Assembly: GCF_021502575.1 (NCBI RefSeq)
Contig: NZ_JAKFGN010000001.1
Coordinates: forward strand, 1,674,001-1,738,000
DNA: 64,000 nt
Source of the DNA: Bradyrhizobium sp. G127
GTDB taxonomy: Bacteria > Pseudomonadota > Alphaproteobacteria > Rhizobiales > Xanthobacteraceae
Direction: 5' to 3'
In this document: piece by piece, positions 43,448 through 52,101 of the stretch
Position numbering within the stretch: the stretch's first letter is position 1
Layout of the letters: each line of letters opens with the position of its first letter
Position numbers and translations under genes: made by a program
The notes under the pieces: generated by a model
Seen by the model: the letters and a program-made list of their open reading frames with translations, nothing else
The model's database searches: none
What the model was told of the DNA's origin: nothing

Positions 43448-43585
43448 ATGTTGCCGGGGACGCGAGCAAAGCGTTCTTTCGACGTGCGTGCCGTGTGGCG
43501 ATCTCCGGCAAGCGGAGCGACCCGGCGCACGTCGCCGTGCATGCCGTACGCCTCTCGCGCACACCAATTCAGTCGGGCCGGGTAA
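43448..43585 (+). CDS. Possible 45-codon leader peptide before the Ugp-type operon
   Basis: An ATG at 43448 is preceded by GGGGAGGAG, the strongest ribosome binding site in the region. It opens a 45-codon frame (MLPGTRAKRSFDVRAVWRSP...) ending four bases before the ABC ATPase start. The peptide is basic and has no motif. It may be a translated leader that couples to the ATPase gene, or a chance frame; the ATPase itself has a weak binding site. Confidence 0.3.
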   Translation: MLPGTRAKRSFDVRAVWRSPASGATRRTSPCMPYASRAHQFSRAG

Positions 43586-43589
43586 GTTT

Positions 43590-44606
43590 ATGTCAGCGAT
43601 TACGCTCGATCATGTCTCCAAGAACTGGGGCCCCATGCGGGCCGTCGACGCGGTCAGCCTCACGGCGGACGAAGGTTCGCTGCTGGTTCTGCTGGGGCCG
43701 TCGGGTTGCGGCAAGTCGACGACGCTGCGGCTGATTGCGGGCCTCGAGCAACCGGACGGCGGCACGATCACAATCGGCGGCGCCGACGTGACTCATCTGT
43801 CGCCGGCCCAGCGCAAGATCTCCATGGTGTTCCAGTCCTACGCGCTGTTTCCGCATCTAAGCGTCGCGGAGAACATCGTGTTCGGCCTGCGCGTGCGGGG
43901 TGTCTCCCGCGCTGAACGCGCCGAGCGGCTCAAGCGCGTAGCGGACATTGTCGGTCTCGGACGCTTGCTCGAGCGCAAGCCGTCGCAGTTATCCGGCGGC
44001 CAGCGCCAGCGCGTGGCGCTCGGGCGCGCCATCATCGCCGAGGCGCGGGTCTGCCTGATGGACGAGCCGCTTTCGAATCTTGATGCAAAGCTTCGTCATG
44101 AGATGCGCACGGAAATCCGTTCGCTGCAGCAGCGCCTCGGCATGACGATGGTCTATGTCACGCATGACCAGACCGAAGCGATGACGATGGCGGACCGCGT
44201 CGTGCTGATGCGCGACGGCCGCATCGAACAGAACGGCACGCCGGAAGAACTTTACAACAGGCCTGCGACAGCTTTCACGGCGCGATTTATCGGAACGCCC
44301 CCGATGAATCTGATTGCCTGTGGTGACCGGCTCCTCGGTATTCGCCCGGAGCATATTCGCATTGTGTCGCATGACGGTCATCCGGCGCGCGTAAAGGCGG
44401 TCGAGCATCTCGGGGCGGACAGCATCATTCTTTGCGACATCGACGGACAGCCTGTTTCGGTGCGGCAGGATGGTTTCAGCAAATCGCAGCCGGGCGATGA
44501 CATTCGGCTCGCGTGGGATGCTGGTTTTGAACACCAGTTCGACAAGACGTCGGAACGGCGGATCGAAGCCGCTTCCGGCGAGGTGAAACGTATTGCGGCT
44601 GTCTGA
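43590..44606 (+). CDS. ABC transporter ATP-binding protein, UgpC/MalK type
   Basis: A 338-residue ATPase: Walker A GPSGCGKST, Q-loop VFQSYALFPHLSV, signature LSGGQRQRVALGRAI, Walker B VCLMDEPLSNLD, then the C-terminal OB/TOBE domain (NLIACGDRLLGIRPEHIRIV). The ATG at 43590 gives the standard N-terminus MSAITLDHVSKNWG. It energises uptake of a sugar, polyol or glycerophosphate-type substrate by the following binding protein and permeases. Confidence 0.93.
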   Translation: MSAITLDHVSKNWGPMRAVDAVSLTADEGSLLVLLGPSGCGKSTTLRLIAGLEQPDGGTITIGGADVTHLSPAQRKISMVFQSYALFPHLSVAENIVFGLRVRGVSRAERAERLKRVADIVGLGRLLERKPSQLSGGQRQRVALGRAIIAEARVCLMDEPLSNLDAKLRHEMRTEIRSLQQRLGMTMVYVTHDQTEAMTMADRVVLMRDGRIEQNGTPEELYNRPATAFTARFIGTPPMNLIACGDRLLGIRPEHIRIVSHDGHPARVKAVEHLGADSIILCDIDGQPVSVRQDGFSKSQPGDDIRLAWDAGFEHQFDKTSERRIEAASGEVKRIAAV

Positions 44607-44654
44607 GACTCGGAACGGGATCGAGCAGCCTGATGAAAACCAGGGGAGGATGAT

Positions 44655-45932
44655 ATGAGATTCTTTGGACGAACGATGTTGGCGGCGGCTGCACTTGCGG
44701 CGCTATCCCTCAATGCGCGGCCCGCGGCCGCGGTCGATCTGACCATGTATTATCCGGTCGCGGTCGGCGGCCCGGTGACCAAGATCATCGACGACATGGT
44801 GGCGCGTTTCGAAAAAGAGAACGCGGATATCAAGGTGACGGCGGTCTATGCCGGTAACTATACCGATACGATGACCAAGGCGATGACGGCGATGAAGGGC
44901 GGCCAGCCGCCGCAATTATCGGTGCTGCTGTCGACTGACGTCTTCACGCTGATGGACGAGAACGCCATCGTGCCGATGGACGGGCTTGTTGCGGACAAGG
45001 CGTGGTTCAAGGAATTCTACCCGGCGTTCATGGCGAACGGCCAGATCGACGGCAAGACCTGGAGCATCCCCTTCCAGCGTTCGACTATCGTGCTGTACTG
45101 GAACAAGGACGCCTTCAAGGAAGCCGGCCTCGATCCGGAAAAGGCGCCTGCGACCTGGGACGAAATGGTCGAGATGGGCAAGAAGCTCGTCAAGAAGGAC
45201 GCGTCGGGCAATACCACACGCTGGGGCGTTGAAATCCCCACCACCGGCTACGGCTACTGGATGCTTCAGGCGCTCGCCATCGAGAACGGTCAGAAGCTGA
45301 TGAACGAGGCGGGCAACGAGGTCTATCTGACCGCGCCGAAAACTATTGGTGCGCTGGACTACTGGACCGACCTGTCGCGCAAGCACGCGGTGATGCCGAC
45401 CGGCAGCATCGACTGGGCGACGCTGCGTACCGACTTCCTCGAAGGCAAGACTGCGATGATGTGGCACACCACAGGCAATCTTACTGCGGTGAAGGACGGT
45501 GCAAAGTTCAATTTCGGCGTCGCCATGCTGCCCGCCAAGGAACGGCGCGGTTCGCCGACCGGCGGTGGCAGCTTCTATGTCTTCAAGAACGCGTCACCGG
45601 AACAGCAGAAGGCCGCGGTGAAGCTCATTCAGTGGATGACCGCCCCCGAGCGGGCCGCCGAGTGGAGCATCAAGACCGGTTACGTTGCCGTCTCACCGGC
45701 GGCTTACAAGACGCCGACCATGGAAGCCTATACGAAGGGCTTCCCGGCCGCGACCGTTGCGCGCGACCAGCTCGAGCATGCGGTGCCGGAATTGTCCGTT
45801 CACGAAAACGGTCGCATCTACAAGTTCGTCAATGACGCCGTGCAGGCGGCCGTCACCGGCACGCAGAAGCCGTCGGAGGCGCTCGCGGCTGCGCAGCAGC
45901 AGGCCGACCGCGTGCTGCGCGCTTACAAGTAA
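44655..45932 (+). CDS. Extracellular substrate-binding protein, UgpB-like family 1
   Basis: A 425-residue periplasmic protein with a signal peptide ending LNARPAAA-VD. Motifs include LTMYYPVAVGGPVTKIIDDMVARFE in short form, IPFQRSTIVLYWNKDAFKEAGLDPEKAP and FPTGGGSFYVFKNASPEQQ (PTGGGSFYVF). These resemble UgpB (glycerol-3-phosphate) more than sugar-binding members. The neighbouring EEP phosphodiesterase-like gene, Na/Pi transporter and GlpR-type repressor agree with a phosphorylated ligand. A UUCG hairpin follows. Confidence 0.9.
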   Translation: MRFFGRTMLAAAALAALSLNARPAAAVDLTMYYPVAVGGPVTKIIDDMVARFEKENADIKVTAVYAGNYTDTMTKAMTAMKGGQPPQLSVLLSTDVFTLMDENAIVPMDGLVADKAWFKEFYPAFMANGQIDGKTWSIPFQRSTIVLYWNKDAFKEAGLDPEKAPATWDEMVEMGKKLVKKDASGNTTRWGVEIPTTGYGYWMLQALAIENGQKLMNEAGNEVYLTAPKTIGALDYWTDLSRKHAVMPTGSIDWATLRTDFLEGKTAMMWHTTGNLTAVKDGAKFNFGVAMLPAKERRGSPTGGGSFYVFKNASPEQQKAAVKLIQWMTAPERAAEWSIKTGYVAVSPAAYKTPTMEAYTKGFPAATVARDQLEHAVPELSVHENGRIYKFVNDAVQAAVTGTQKPSEALAAAQQQADRVLRAYK

Positions 45933-45939
45933 AGAAAAT

Positions 45940-45967
45940 GCCGGGTGGCGGTTCGCCGCCGCCCGGC
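45940..45967 (+). other. UUCG-capped intercistronic hairpin
   Basis: GCCGGGTGGCGG (45940-45951) pairs with CCGCCGCCCGGC (45956-45967), with one G-U pair and the very stable loop TTCG. It lies directly after the binding protein stop and just before the permease start at 45975, so it may limit read-through and hold the permease mRNA level below that of the binding protein. Confidence 0.6.
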
Positions 45968-45974
45968 CGCTTTC

Positions 45975-46898
45975 ATGATGACCGATCAAGCAGTCACAGC
46001 ACCAGTTGCCCCGCGAAGACCGAGGTCGCACGCATGGTGGAATGCTGTGAATGCGTGGCTGCTGCTGTTGCCGGCCTTCGTTTTGCTGATTGCATTCACG
46101 CACTATCCCATTCTTGCGACGATCCGGCATTCATTCTTTCTGACGCGGCGGAACGGCACGGAAGTTTTCGTCGGCTCCGAAAGCTACCAGTCGATGGCCG
46201 CCGATCCGATCTTCTGGAAGGCGCTGGTCAATAATTTCTGGTTCGCGCTCGGTACCATCCCGACATCGATCACGCTGGCGTTGTTGATGGCGATCTGGGT
46301 CAACCGCAACATGCGTGGCCGTGGCTTTCTGCGCCTCGCGTTCTTCACGCCGACCGTGCTGCCGATGATCGCGGTGGCCAATATCTGGCTGTTCTTCTAC
46401 ACGCCGGATTATGGATTGCTCGACCAGTTGCGCGGCGCATTCGGTCTCGCAGGCTGGAACTGGCTTGGCGATCCAAGCACGGTGATGGGCTGCCTGATCG
46501 TCATGGTGATCTGGAAGGAAGCCGGATTCTTCATGATCTTCTACCTCGCGGCGCTTCAGCAGTTGTCGCCGGATCTGGAAGAGGCAGCAGCTGTCGAAGG
46601 CGCCAGCCGTTGGTACACGTTCCGGCGCATTACGTTTCCACTGCTGATGCCGACCACGCTGTTCGTTGCGATCAACGCCGTCATCAATTCCTTCAAGCTG
46701 GTGGACCATCTGGTCATCATGACCAAGGGCGGCCCAAACAACGCCAGCACGCTGCTGCTCTACTATATCTATGAAGTCGCCTTCACGTTCCAGGATTCCG
46801 CCTATGCGGCGACGCTGACGGTGGTGCTTCTGATCCTTCTCAGCACGGTGGCGCTGATCAAGTTCGGCTACCTCGACCGCAGGATCCACTACCAATGA
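45975..46898 (+). CDS. ABC transporter permease, UgpA type
   Basis: A 307-residue inner-membrane permease: NAWLLLLPAFVLLIAFTHYPI as first membrane span, and the EAA loop DLEEAAAVEGASRWYTFRRITFPLL. Two adjacent ATGs (45975 and 45978) are possible starts; a frame opening at 45945 lies inside the hairpin and is rejected. It pairs with the UgpE-type permease, whose gene overlaps by four bases. Confidence 0.9.
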   Translation: MMTDQAVTAPVAPRRPRSHAWWNAVNAWLLLLPAFVLLIAFTHYPILATIRHSFFLTRRNGTEVFVGSESYQSMAADPIFWKALVNNFWFALGTIPTSITLALLMAIWVNRNMRGRGFLRLAFFTPTVLPMIAVANIWLFFYTPDYGLLDQLRGAFGLAGWNWLGDPSTVMGCLIVMVIWKEAGFFMIFYLAALQQLSPDLEEAAAVEGASRWYTFRRITFPLLMPTTLFVAINAVINSFKLVDHLVIMTKGGPNNASTLLLYYIYEVAFTFQDSAYAATLTVVLLILLSTVALIKFGYLDRRIHYQ

Positions 46899-47704
46899 AC
46901 GGCCGCACGCACCCGATCGAGGCGATCGCCGCGTGGCTGCTGGCGCTGTTGTGGCTGGCGCCGCTGGTTTACGCGTTCTGGAGCGCGCTGCATCCCGCAG
47001 CCTACGCGACGTCGTTTAGTCTGTCCGCGCCATGGACGCTGGAGAACTTTGCGCGCGCGTGGCAACAGGCGCCTTTCGGCCGCTACTATCTCAACACCAT
47101 TGTATTGGTCGTGATCATCCTGATCGGCCAGCTCGTGCTCTCGACACTGGCTGCCTACGCGTTCGCGCGTTTTACGTTCAGGGGAAGCGGCATTGCATTC
47201 GCGCTTGTACTGCTGCAGTTGATGATCATGCCGGACGTGCTGATCGTCGAGAACTACCGCATGATCGGCAAGCTCGGGCTGCTCGATACGATCCCGGCGA
47301 TTGCGTTGCCGTATCTCGCTAGTGCGTTCGGAATTTTCCTGCTGCGGCAGACCTTCAAGAGCGTGCCGCAAGAGCTGGTTGAAGCTGCTCGTGTCGAAGG
47401 GGCGGGACCGCTGCAAATCCTCTGGAAGGTTTATGTGCCGCTGGCGCGGCCAACCTATGTGGCCTTCGGCCTCGTCTCGGTCAGCTATCATTGGAACAAC
47501 TTCCTTTGGCCACTGATCGTCACCAACTCGGTCGAGAGCCGGCCGTTGACGGTGGGACTCGCAGTATTCGGTGCGCCGGAAACCGGAGTCGACTGGTCGA
47601 TCATTACGGCAGCGACGGTGATGACGATGGCCCCGCTGCTGATCGCGTTTCTGCTGTTCCAGCGGCAGTTCGTGCAGTCCTTCATGCGTGCGGGCATCCG
47701 CTGA
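46895..47704 (+). CDS. ABC transporter permease, UgpE type
   Basis: A 269-residue permease with six hydrophobic segments; the EAA loop is PQELVEAARVEGAGPLQILWKVYVPLARP. The start overlaps the UgpA stop as ATGA, and its own stop overlaps the EEP start (TGATG). It completes the importer. Confidence 0.92.
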   Translation: MNGRTHPIEAIAAWLLALLWLAPLVYAFWSALHPAAYATSFSLSAPWTLENFARAWQQAPFGRYYLNTIVLVVIILIGQLVLSTLAAYAFARFTFRGSGIAFALVLLQLMIMPDVLIVENYRMIGKLGLLDTIPAIALPYLASAFGIFLLRQTFKSVPQELVEAARVEGAGPLQILWKVYVPLARPTYVAFGLVSVSYHWNNFLWPLIVTNSVESRPLTVGLAVFGAPETGVDWSIITAATVMTMAPLLIAFLLFQRQFVQSFMRAGIR

Positions 47705-48534
47705 TGCGGCTACTGACCTGGAACATCCAGTGCGGCAGGGGCTGCGACGGGGTAACCGATCTCGCACGCATTGTGTCCGTCGCCAGAGAGTTCGCCGACG
47801 CGGACGTTTACTGCTTTCAGGAAGTGTCGGATAATTTCTCCAATCTTGATGGCGGCAAGGATCAGAGCGCAGAACTGGCGTCATTGTTGTCGGGATACCG
47901 AGCGGTATTTCGTCCAGCCATCGAAACAATTGACGGTGACGGCCGGTCGCATCGGTTCGGCAATATGACGCTGTCGCGTCTGCCGGTGGTGCAGATCGCC
48001 AACCACCTGCTGCCGTGGCCGGGGAGCGTCCGCAGCATGCGGCGTCACGCGCTGGATGTTACCATTCTGGCAGCATTCGGACCGGTGCGCATCGTCAATA
48101 CCCATCTCGAATATCATTCAGCGAGCCAGCGTGAAGCCCAGATCACTCGGCTGCTCGATCTGCAGGAAGAAGCATCCACGAGTCCCAGGACAGGCGGCCT
48201 TCACGTTGAACCATACGCCGCTCAAACGCTTGCCGCGTCGAGCCTGTTGTGCGGCGATTTCAATTTCGACGTATCGGACCCGCAGTATAATCTCATTCAC
48301 GAGTCGACGCGGCCGGGACTGTGTTATCGCGATGCGTGGCGGGTATGTCATCCGGGTCAACCTCATGCCTTCACCTGCGGGCTCTACGATCACGCACAAT
48401 GGTCGAACGGTCCCGACTGCCGCGATTTCATTTTTGCGACCGAAGATTTGAGCAACCGGGTTCGCCATATCGAGGTCGATGGCAACACCGCGGCCTCGGA
48501 TCATCAGCCGATCTTTATCGAGCTTGCCGGCTGA
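47704..48534 (+). CDS. Endonuclease/exonuclease/phosphatase-family protein
   Basis: A 276-residue EEP-fold hydrolase: MRLLTWNIQCGRG (metal Asn), CFQEVSDN (metal Glu), VRIVNTHLEYHS (His), LLCGDFNFDVSD (Asp/Asn) and the terminal ASDHQPIFIEL (catalytic His). There is no signal peptide, so it is cytoplasmic. Its last place in the Ugp-type operon suggests it hydrolyses an imported phosphodiester; sphingomyelinase-like or nuclease activity cannot be excluded. Confidence 0.85.
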   Translation: MRLLTWNIQCGRGCDGVTDLARIVSVAREFADADVYCFQEVSDNFSNLDGGKDQSAELASLLSGYRAVFRPAIETIDGDGRSHRFGNMTLSRLPVVQIANHLLPWPGSVRSMRRHALDVTILAAFGPVRIVNTHLEYHSASQREAQITRLLDLQEEASTSPRTGGLHVEPYAAQTLAASSLLCGDFNFDVSDPQYNLIHESTRPGLCYRDAWRVCHPGQPHAFTCGLYDHAQWSNGPDCRDFIFATEDLSNRVRHIEVDGNTAASDHQPIFIELAG

Positions 48535-48666
48535 AAATCCCGGATATCCGCCGGTTTAGGGTGGTTGCCGCGGGCATATTTTGTCCGATGGCTACCTAAA
48601 GATGCCTCCCAACAGGCGCGCCGCCGGTCTAGACTGGGCCGACTTGTATCGGAGTGGGTCGTTGAC

Positions 48667-50022
48667 ATGGCGATTTCAGATGGCGACCGGCACGACGCTT
48701 ACCTGCGTCGGATTCAGCCGCCGGTTTTTCACATTGATGACGCTGTAGCGATGCTGCGTCGCCGGGCAGCTTTTATCGCGGGGGTAACGCTTGCCTGCGC
48801 CGCGATGAGCCTTGTCTACGTCTTGCTCGCGTCTCCCAGGTATCTTGCATCAGGCCGGATCGAAACCTCCGGTGCGCAGGTTGCGGGCGGTGTGGAAAGC
48901 CAGACTGGTGTCATGAAGTCTGCCGCGATTTTTGACAAGGTTATCGCACGTGAGAAGCTCGCGACCGATCCGCTGTTCGGCGCGAGATCGCGGGGAATCC
49001 TTTCCGGATCGCTGGCCGCGATCGGTCTCGTGCCTGCCGCTGACCCGCACGCATTGGCGTTACGTCAGCTTGATCGCTCGGTCAGCGTCACGCACGATCC
49101 CGGCTCGTCCGTGGTGAATGTCAATGTTATGACGCCGGATCGCGAAACATCGGCGCGGGTCGCGAATGCGGTCATGGAGGCCTATATAGAAGACGCGTCG
49201 CGCCCGCAGACAAACGCTGCGCCCAGCGCTCGCGTACCACTCGATGCGCTGGAAACGCTTCAATCTCGCCTCCGCAGTGCCGAACAGCGCTATCAGTCCT
49301 ATCGCCAGGACAACGGAATGGCCGGCCTCACCGGCCGGCCGATGCTGGAAAAGCAAGCGAGCGAGTTGTCCAGCCAGATCGCCACGGCCGAAGCTCGTGT
49401 CAACAGCTTGCGTTCGGCATTGACCCAGCTCCAGCGTGCGAGGAACGACAGGGATGTCGATGCGATTCCCGCAGGGATGCGGAGCAGAACCGTGGACGCT
49501 CTCAGGAATCGTTACGCAACGGCGCGGCGCATCGAAGCCGATCTGGCGGAGACGCTCGGACCACGGCACCCCGATCTGAAATTCGCCCGATCGCAGACGG
49601 CGGAAGCAAGGCGGCTGCTGGACCAGGTCGTCGGCGAGATGGTTCAATCCACCGCTGGCGAAATGGAACGCGCCCGTTCCGCCGCGACCAAACTCAAGAT
49701 CCGTCTTGAGGCTTCGACGAAAGATCTGAGCAATTCGACCGACGCATCCGCGCGTCTCGCGGAACTGGAACGCGATCTCGAGGCGAGCCGCGCGGCTTAT
49801 CAGGCCTTCCTGCTGCGATCTCGCGACGCCGGGGAACGGCAGCAATCGAACGATACGCTTCCCCGGATACTAAGCCGCGCTCTGCCACCGCAGGAGCGAA
49901 GCGGCGCATCTTCTGTTCGCGTTCTGCTGATGAGTACCTTGCTTGGACTGGGTCTCGCTCTCAGTCTTGCCTGGCTGCTTGAACTGATGGGCGAGCGAAA
50001 GGGCAATGCCGCGCTTCGATAA
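48667..50022 (+). CDS. Wzz/GumC-type polysaccharide chain-length protein, no kinase domain
   Basis: A 451-residue inner-membrane protein. The N-terminal Wzz domain starts at HIDDAVAMLRRRAAFI; the first membrane span is AAFIAGVTLACAAMSLVYVLL, and a second span lies near the C-terminus (SVRVLLMSTLLGLGLALSLAW). A long coiled-coil periplasmic region (residues about 190-400) lies between. GumC/ExoP proteins often carry a C-terminal tyrosine kinase; this one ends right after the second span. No other polysaccharide gene is near. GGAGTGGG precedes the ATG at 48667. Confidence 0.82.
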   Translation: MAISDGDRHDAYLRRIQPPVFHIDDAVAMLRRRAAFIAGVTLACAAMSLVYVLLASPRYLASGRIETSGAQVAGGVESQTGVMKSAAIFDKVIAREKLATDPLFGARSRGILSGSLAAIGLVPAADPHALALRQLDRSVSVTHDPGSSVVNVNVMTPDRETSARVANAVMEAYIEDASRPQTNAAPSARVPLDALETLQSRLRSAEQRYQSYRQDNGMAGLTGRPMLEKQASELSSQIATAEARVNSLRSALTQLQRARNDRDVDAIPAGMRSRTVDALRNRYATARRIEADLAETLGPRHPDLKFARSQTAEARRLLDQVVGEMVQSTAGEMERARSAATKLKIRLEASTKDLSNSTDASARLAELERDLEASRAAYQAFLLRSRDAGERQQSNDTLPRILSRALPPQERSGASSVRVLLMSTLLGLGLALSLAWLLELMGERKGNAALR

Positions 50023-50039
50023 GCGAAGATGAAGGGCCA

Positions 50040-50060
50040 GCCGGACGATTCATATCCGGC
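50040..50060. other. Small hairpin between convergent genes
   Basis: GCCGGA (50040-50045) and TCCGGC (50055-50060) can pair across nine bases in the 87-base gap between the Wzz-type gene and the enoyl-CoA hydratase gene. It is short and has no T run, so its role as a terminator is doubtful. Confidence 0.3.
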
Positions 50061-50109
50061 GCATCAATCTACAACCCCCACCTGCACAATACTTTCGTGA
50101 GGCGGCCGG

Positions 50110-50895
50110 TCATCGTCCCTTGAAGTTGCCGGCGCGGCGTTCTTCCGTCGACTTCACGCCTTCCTTGAAATCCTCGGTGTCCCGCAGCCAGGTCTGTTCC
50201 GCGAGTTCGTGGTCAGTCTGCGCCTTGACGCGCTCGGCGAGGCCCGCGCGCATGGTCGCACGCGTCGACATCAGCCCCAGTGGGGAATTCTCGGCAATCT
50301 CGCCCGCGAGTTTGAACGCCTCGGCGCGGACCTGATCCTGCGGCACGAGCACGTTGGCGAGCCCCATCTTGAAAGCTTCCTCGCCGGTCACCCTGCGGCT
50401 GGTATAGAACATCAGCGCGGCGTTGTTCTTCCCGATCACTTCCGGCAGGGTCACGGTGAGACCGAAACCGGGATGGAATCCAAGCCGCGTGAAATTCGCG
50501 GCGAAGCGCGTCTCGGGACAGGCGACGCGAAAATCCGCCGATACTGCAAGACCGAGGCCGCCGCCAATGGCTGCGCCCTGCACGGCGGCGACAATCGGCT
50601 TCTTGTTGCTGAAGATACGAACCGCCTCGCGATAAAGATCGCCGGTGGTGCCGTCGCCGGACGCAGCGTCTCCATCGAACCCTGCCGGCCGGTTGAAGTT
50701 CGCGCCGGCGCAGAATGCCTTGCCTTGCGAGGCAAGAACGACCGCGCGGGCGTCCATGTCGTTGTCGATCTCGCCCAGCGCATCTGCGATCTGCCGGATC
50801 AGCGACAGGTCGAAGAAATTCAGCGGCGGCCGGCGAATCTCGATCAGCGTGACGTGTCCGTGCTTTTCGACGCCGATGTCGGTGAAGCCGCTCAT
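50110..50895 (-). CDS. Enoyl-CoA hydratase/isomerase family
   Basis: A 261-residue crotonase. The oxyanion-hole segments are SQGKAFCAGANF and VQGAAIGGGLGLAVSADFRVA; the active-site region is FTRLGFHPGFGLTVTLPEVIG. It hydrates the enoyl-CoA formed by the acyl-CoA dehydrogenases encoded upstream on the same strand. GAGGAAC precedes the ATG at 50895, and longer frames to 50958 are rejected. The acyl substrate is unknown. Confidence 0.9.
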   Translation of the reverse strand: MSGFTDIGVEKHGHVTLIEIRRPPLNFFDLSLIRQIADALGEIDNDMDARAVVLASQGKAFCAGANFNRPAGFDGDAASGDGTTGDLYREAVRIFSNKKPIVAAVQGAAIGGGLGLAVSADFRVACPETRFAANFTRLGFHPGFGLTVTLPEVIGKNNAALMFYTSRRVTGEEAFKMGLANVLVPQDQVRAEAFKLAGEIAENSPLGLMSTRATMRAGLAERVKAQTDHELAEQTWLRDTEDFKEGVKSTEERRAGNFKGR

Positions 50896-50923
50896 GAATG
50901 TTCCTCGCTCGATGGGGTTATTT

Positions 50924-52084
50924 TTAGCGCAATCCCAGACCGCGCGCGATGATGCCACGCAACACTTCCGTGGTGCCGCCCTGGATCGTCAGCTTTGGCG
51001 CAATCTTGATGGCGAAGGCAAGCTGCTCTTCCAGCGTGTGATGATTGGATGCATCGGTATCGATAAAGGCGGCGAGATCGCGCACGCGATGCGGAAGCTG
51101 CTGCTCCCAGATAGTGCCGACATCCTTGACGATGGCGGCTTCCACCACAGGCTCCTTGCCTGCGTGCAACATGCCCGCGACCGATACCGACATGCGGCGC
51201 ATGGCGTGAAGCTGGGCCACCAGCCGGCCGATGCCTTCCGCGCCGCGCACATCGGGGTTCGGTCCCAGCGCGCGCACGAGTTCGGTCAGCACATAGTAGG
51301 TTTCAAGAAAACGTTCCGGTCCGCTGCGCTCATAGGCCAGTTCGCTGGTGGCCTGTTTCCATGCCCCGTCGATTTCGCCGAGGGCATGATCGTCCGGAAG
51401 GAAGACGTCCTCGAACACGACTTCGTTGAATTCTTTCAGCCCGCTGATCTGCGCGATCGGATTGACGGTGATGCCCGGCGTCTTCATGTCCACCAGAAAT
51501 TGCGTCAGGCCGTGGCGGCGGTTCTCTTTGGTCGGCTGCGAAGTGCGGAAGATCGCAAGCATGTAATCCGCGATATGCGCCGAGGTGGTCCAGATCTTGG
51601 TGCCGTTGATCAGCCAGCCGCCGTCGGTCTTGGTCGCCTTGGTCTTGGCGGCGAACAGATCGGAGCCGGAATTCGGTTCGCTCATGCCGATGGCGAAACA
51701 GACTTCGCCGCGGCAGATGCGCGGGAGAATATCCATCTTGATTCGCTCGTTCGCATATCGGAGCAGCACCGGGCCGCTCTGGCGGTCGGCGACGAAGAAG
51801 CGGCGGGTGGGCGCGTTGGCGACCCGCATCTCTTCGGTGACGACATAACGCTCCAGGAAGGTGCGCTCGTGGCCGCCGTATTTCTTCGGCCATGTCATGC
51901 CGATCCAGCCGCGCTGGCCGACGCGATGGCTGAATTCCGGAATGTCGCTGTCTTCGCGCTGCGGTTCGTGGGGATTGAAGGTGCCGGCCGCGATTTCCTC
52001 GGCGAGAAACGCGCGGACTTCGCGTCGCAGCGTCTCACACTTTTCCGGCAAACGGATCTGATCGAAACGAAGCGCTGCGGTCAT
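50924..52084 (-). CDS. Acyl-CoA dehydrogenase, larger member of a pair
   Basis: A 386-residue flavoprotein. FAD/substrate segments: CFAIGMSEPNSGSDLFAAKTKA, WLINGTKIWTTSAHIADYML, and the C-terminal LTIQGGTTEVLRGIIARGLGL. ELAYERSGPERFLE contains the acidic residue likely to act as base. Two unequal acyl-CoA dehydrogenase genes in tandem are typical of heteromeric enzymes such as PimCD or the steroid FadE pairs. The start is the ATG at 52084, after the partner gene. Confidence 0.9.
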   Translation of the reverse strand: MTAALRFDQIRLPEKCETLRREVRAFLAEEIAAGTFNPHEPQREDSDIPEFSHRVGQRGWIGMTWPKKYGGHERTFLERYVVTEEMRVANAPTRRFFVADRQSGPVLLRYANERIKMDILPRICRGEVCFAIGMSEPNSGSDLFAAKTKATKTDGGWLINGTKIWTTSAHIADYMLAIFRTSQPTKENRRHGLTQFLVDMKTPGITVNPIAQISGLKEFNEVVFEDVFLPDDHALGEIDGAWKQATSELAYERSGPERFLETYYVLTELVRALGPNPDVRGAEGIGRLVAQLHAMRRMSVSVAGMLHAGKEPVVEAAIVKDVGTIWEQQLPHRVRDLAAFIDTDASNHHTLEEQLAFAIKIAPKLTIQGGTTEVLRGIIARGLGLR

Positions 52085-52101
52085 TTTGTTTTTCCTTGTT
52101 C

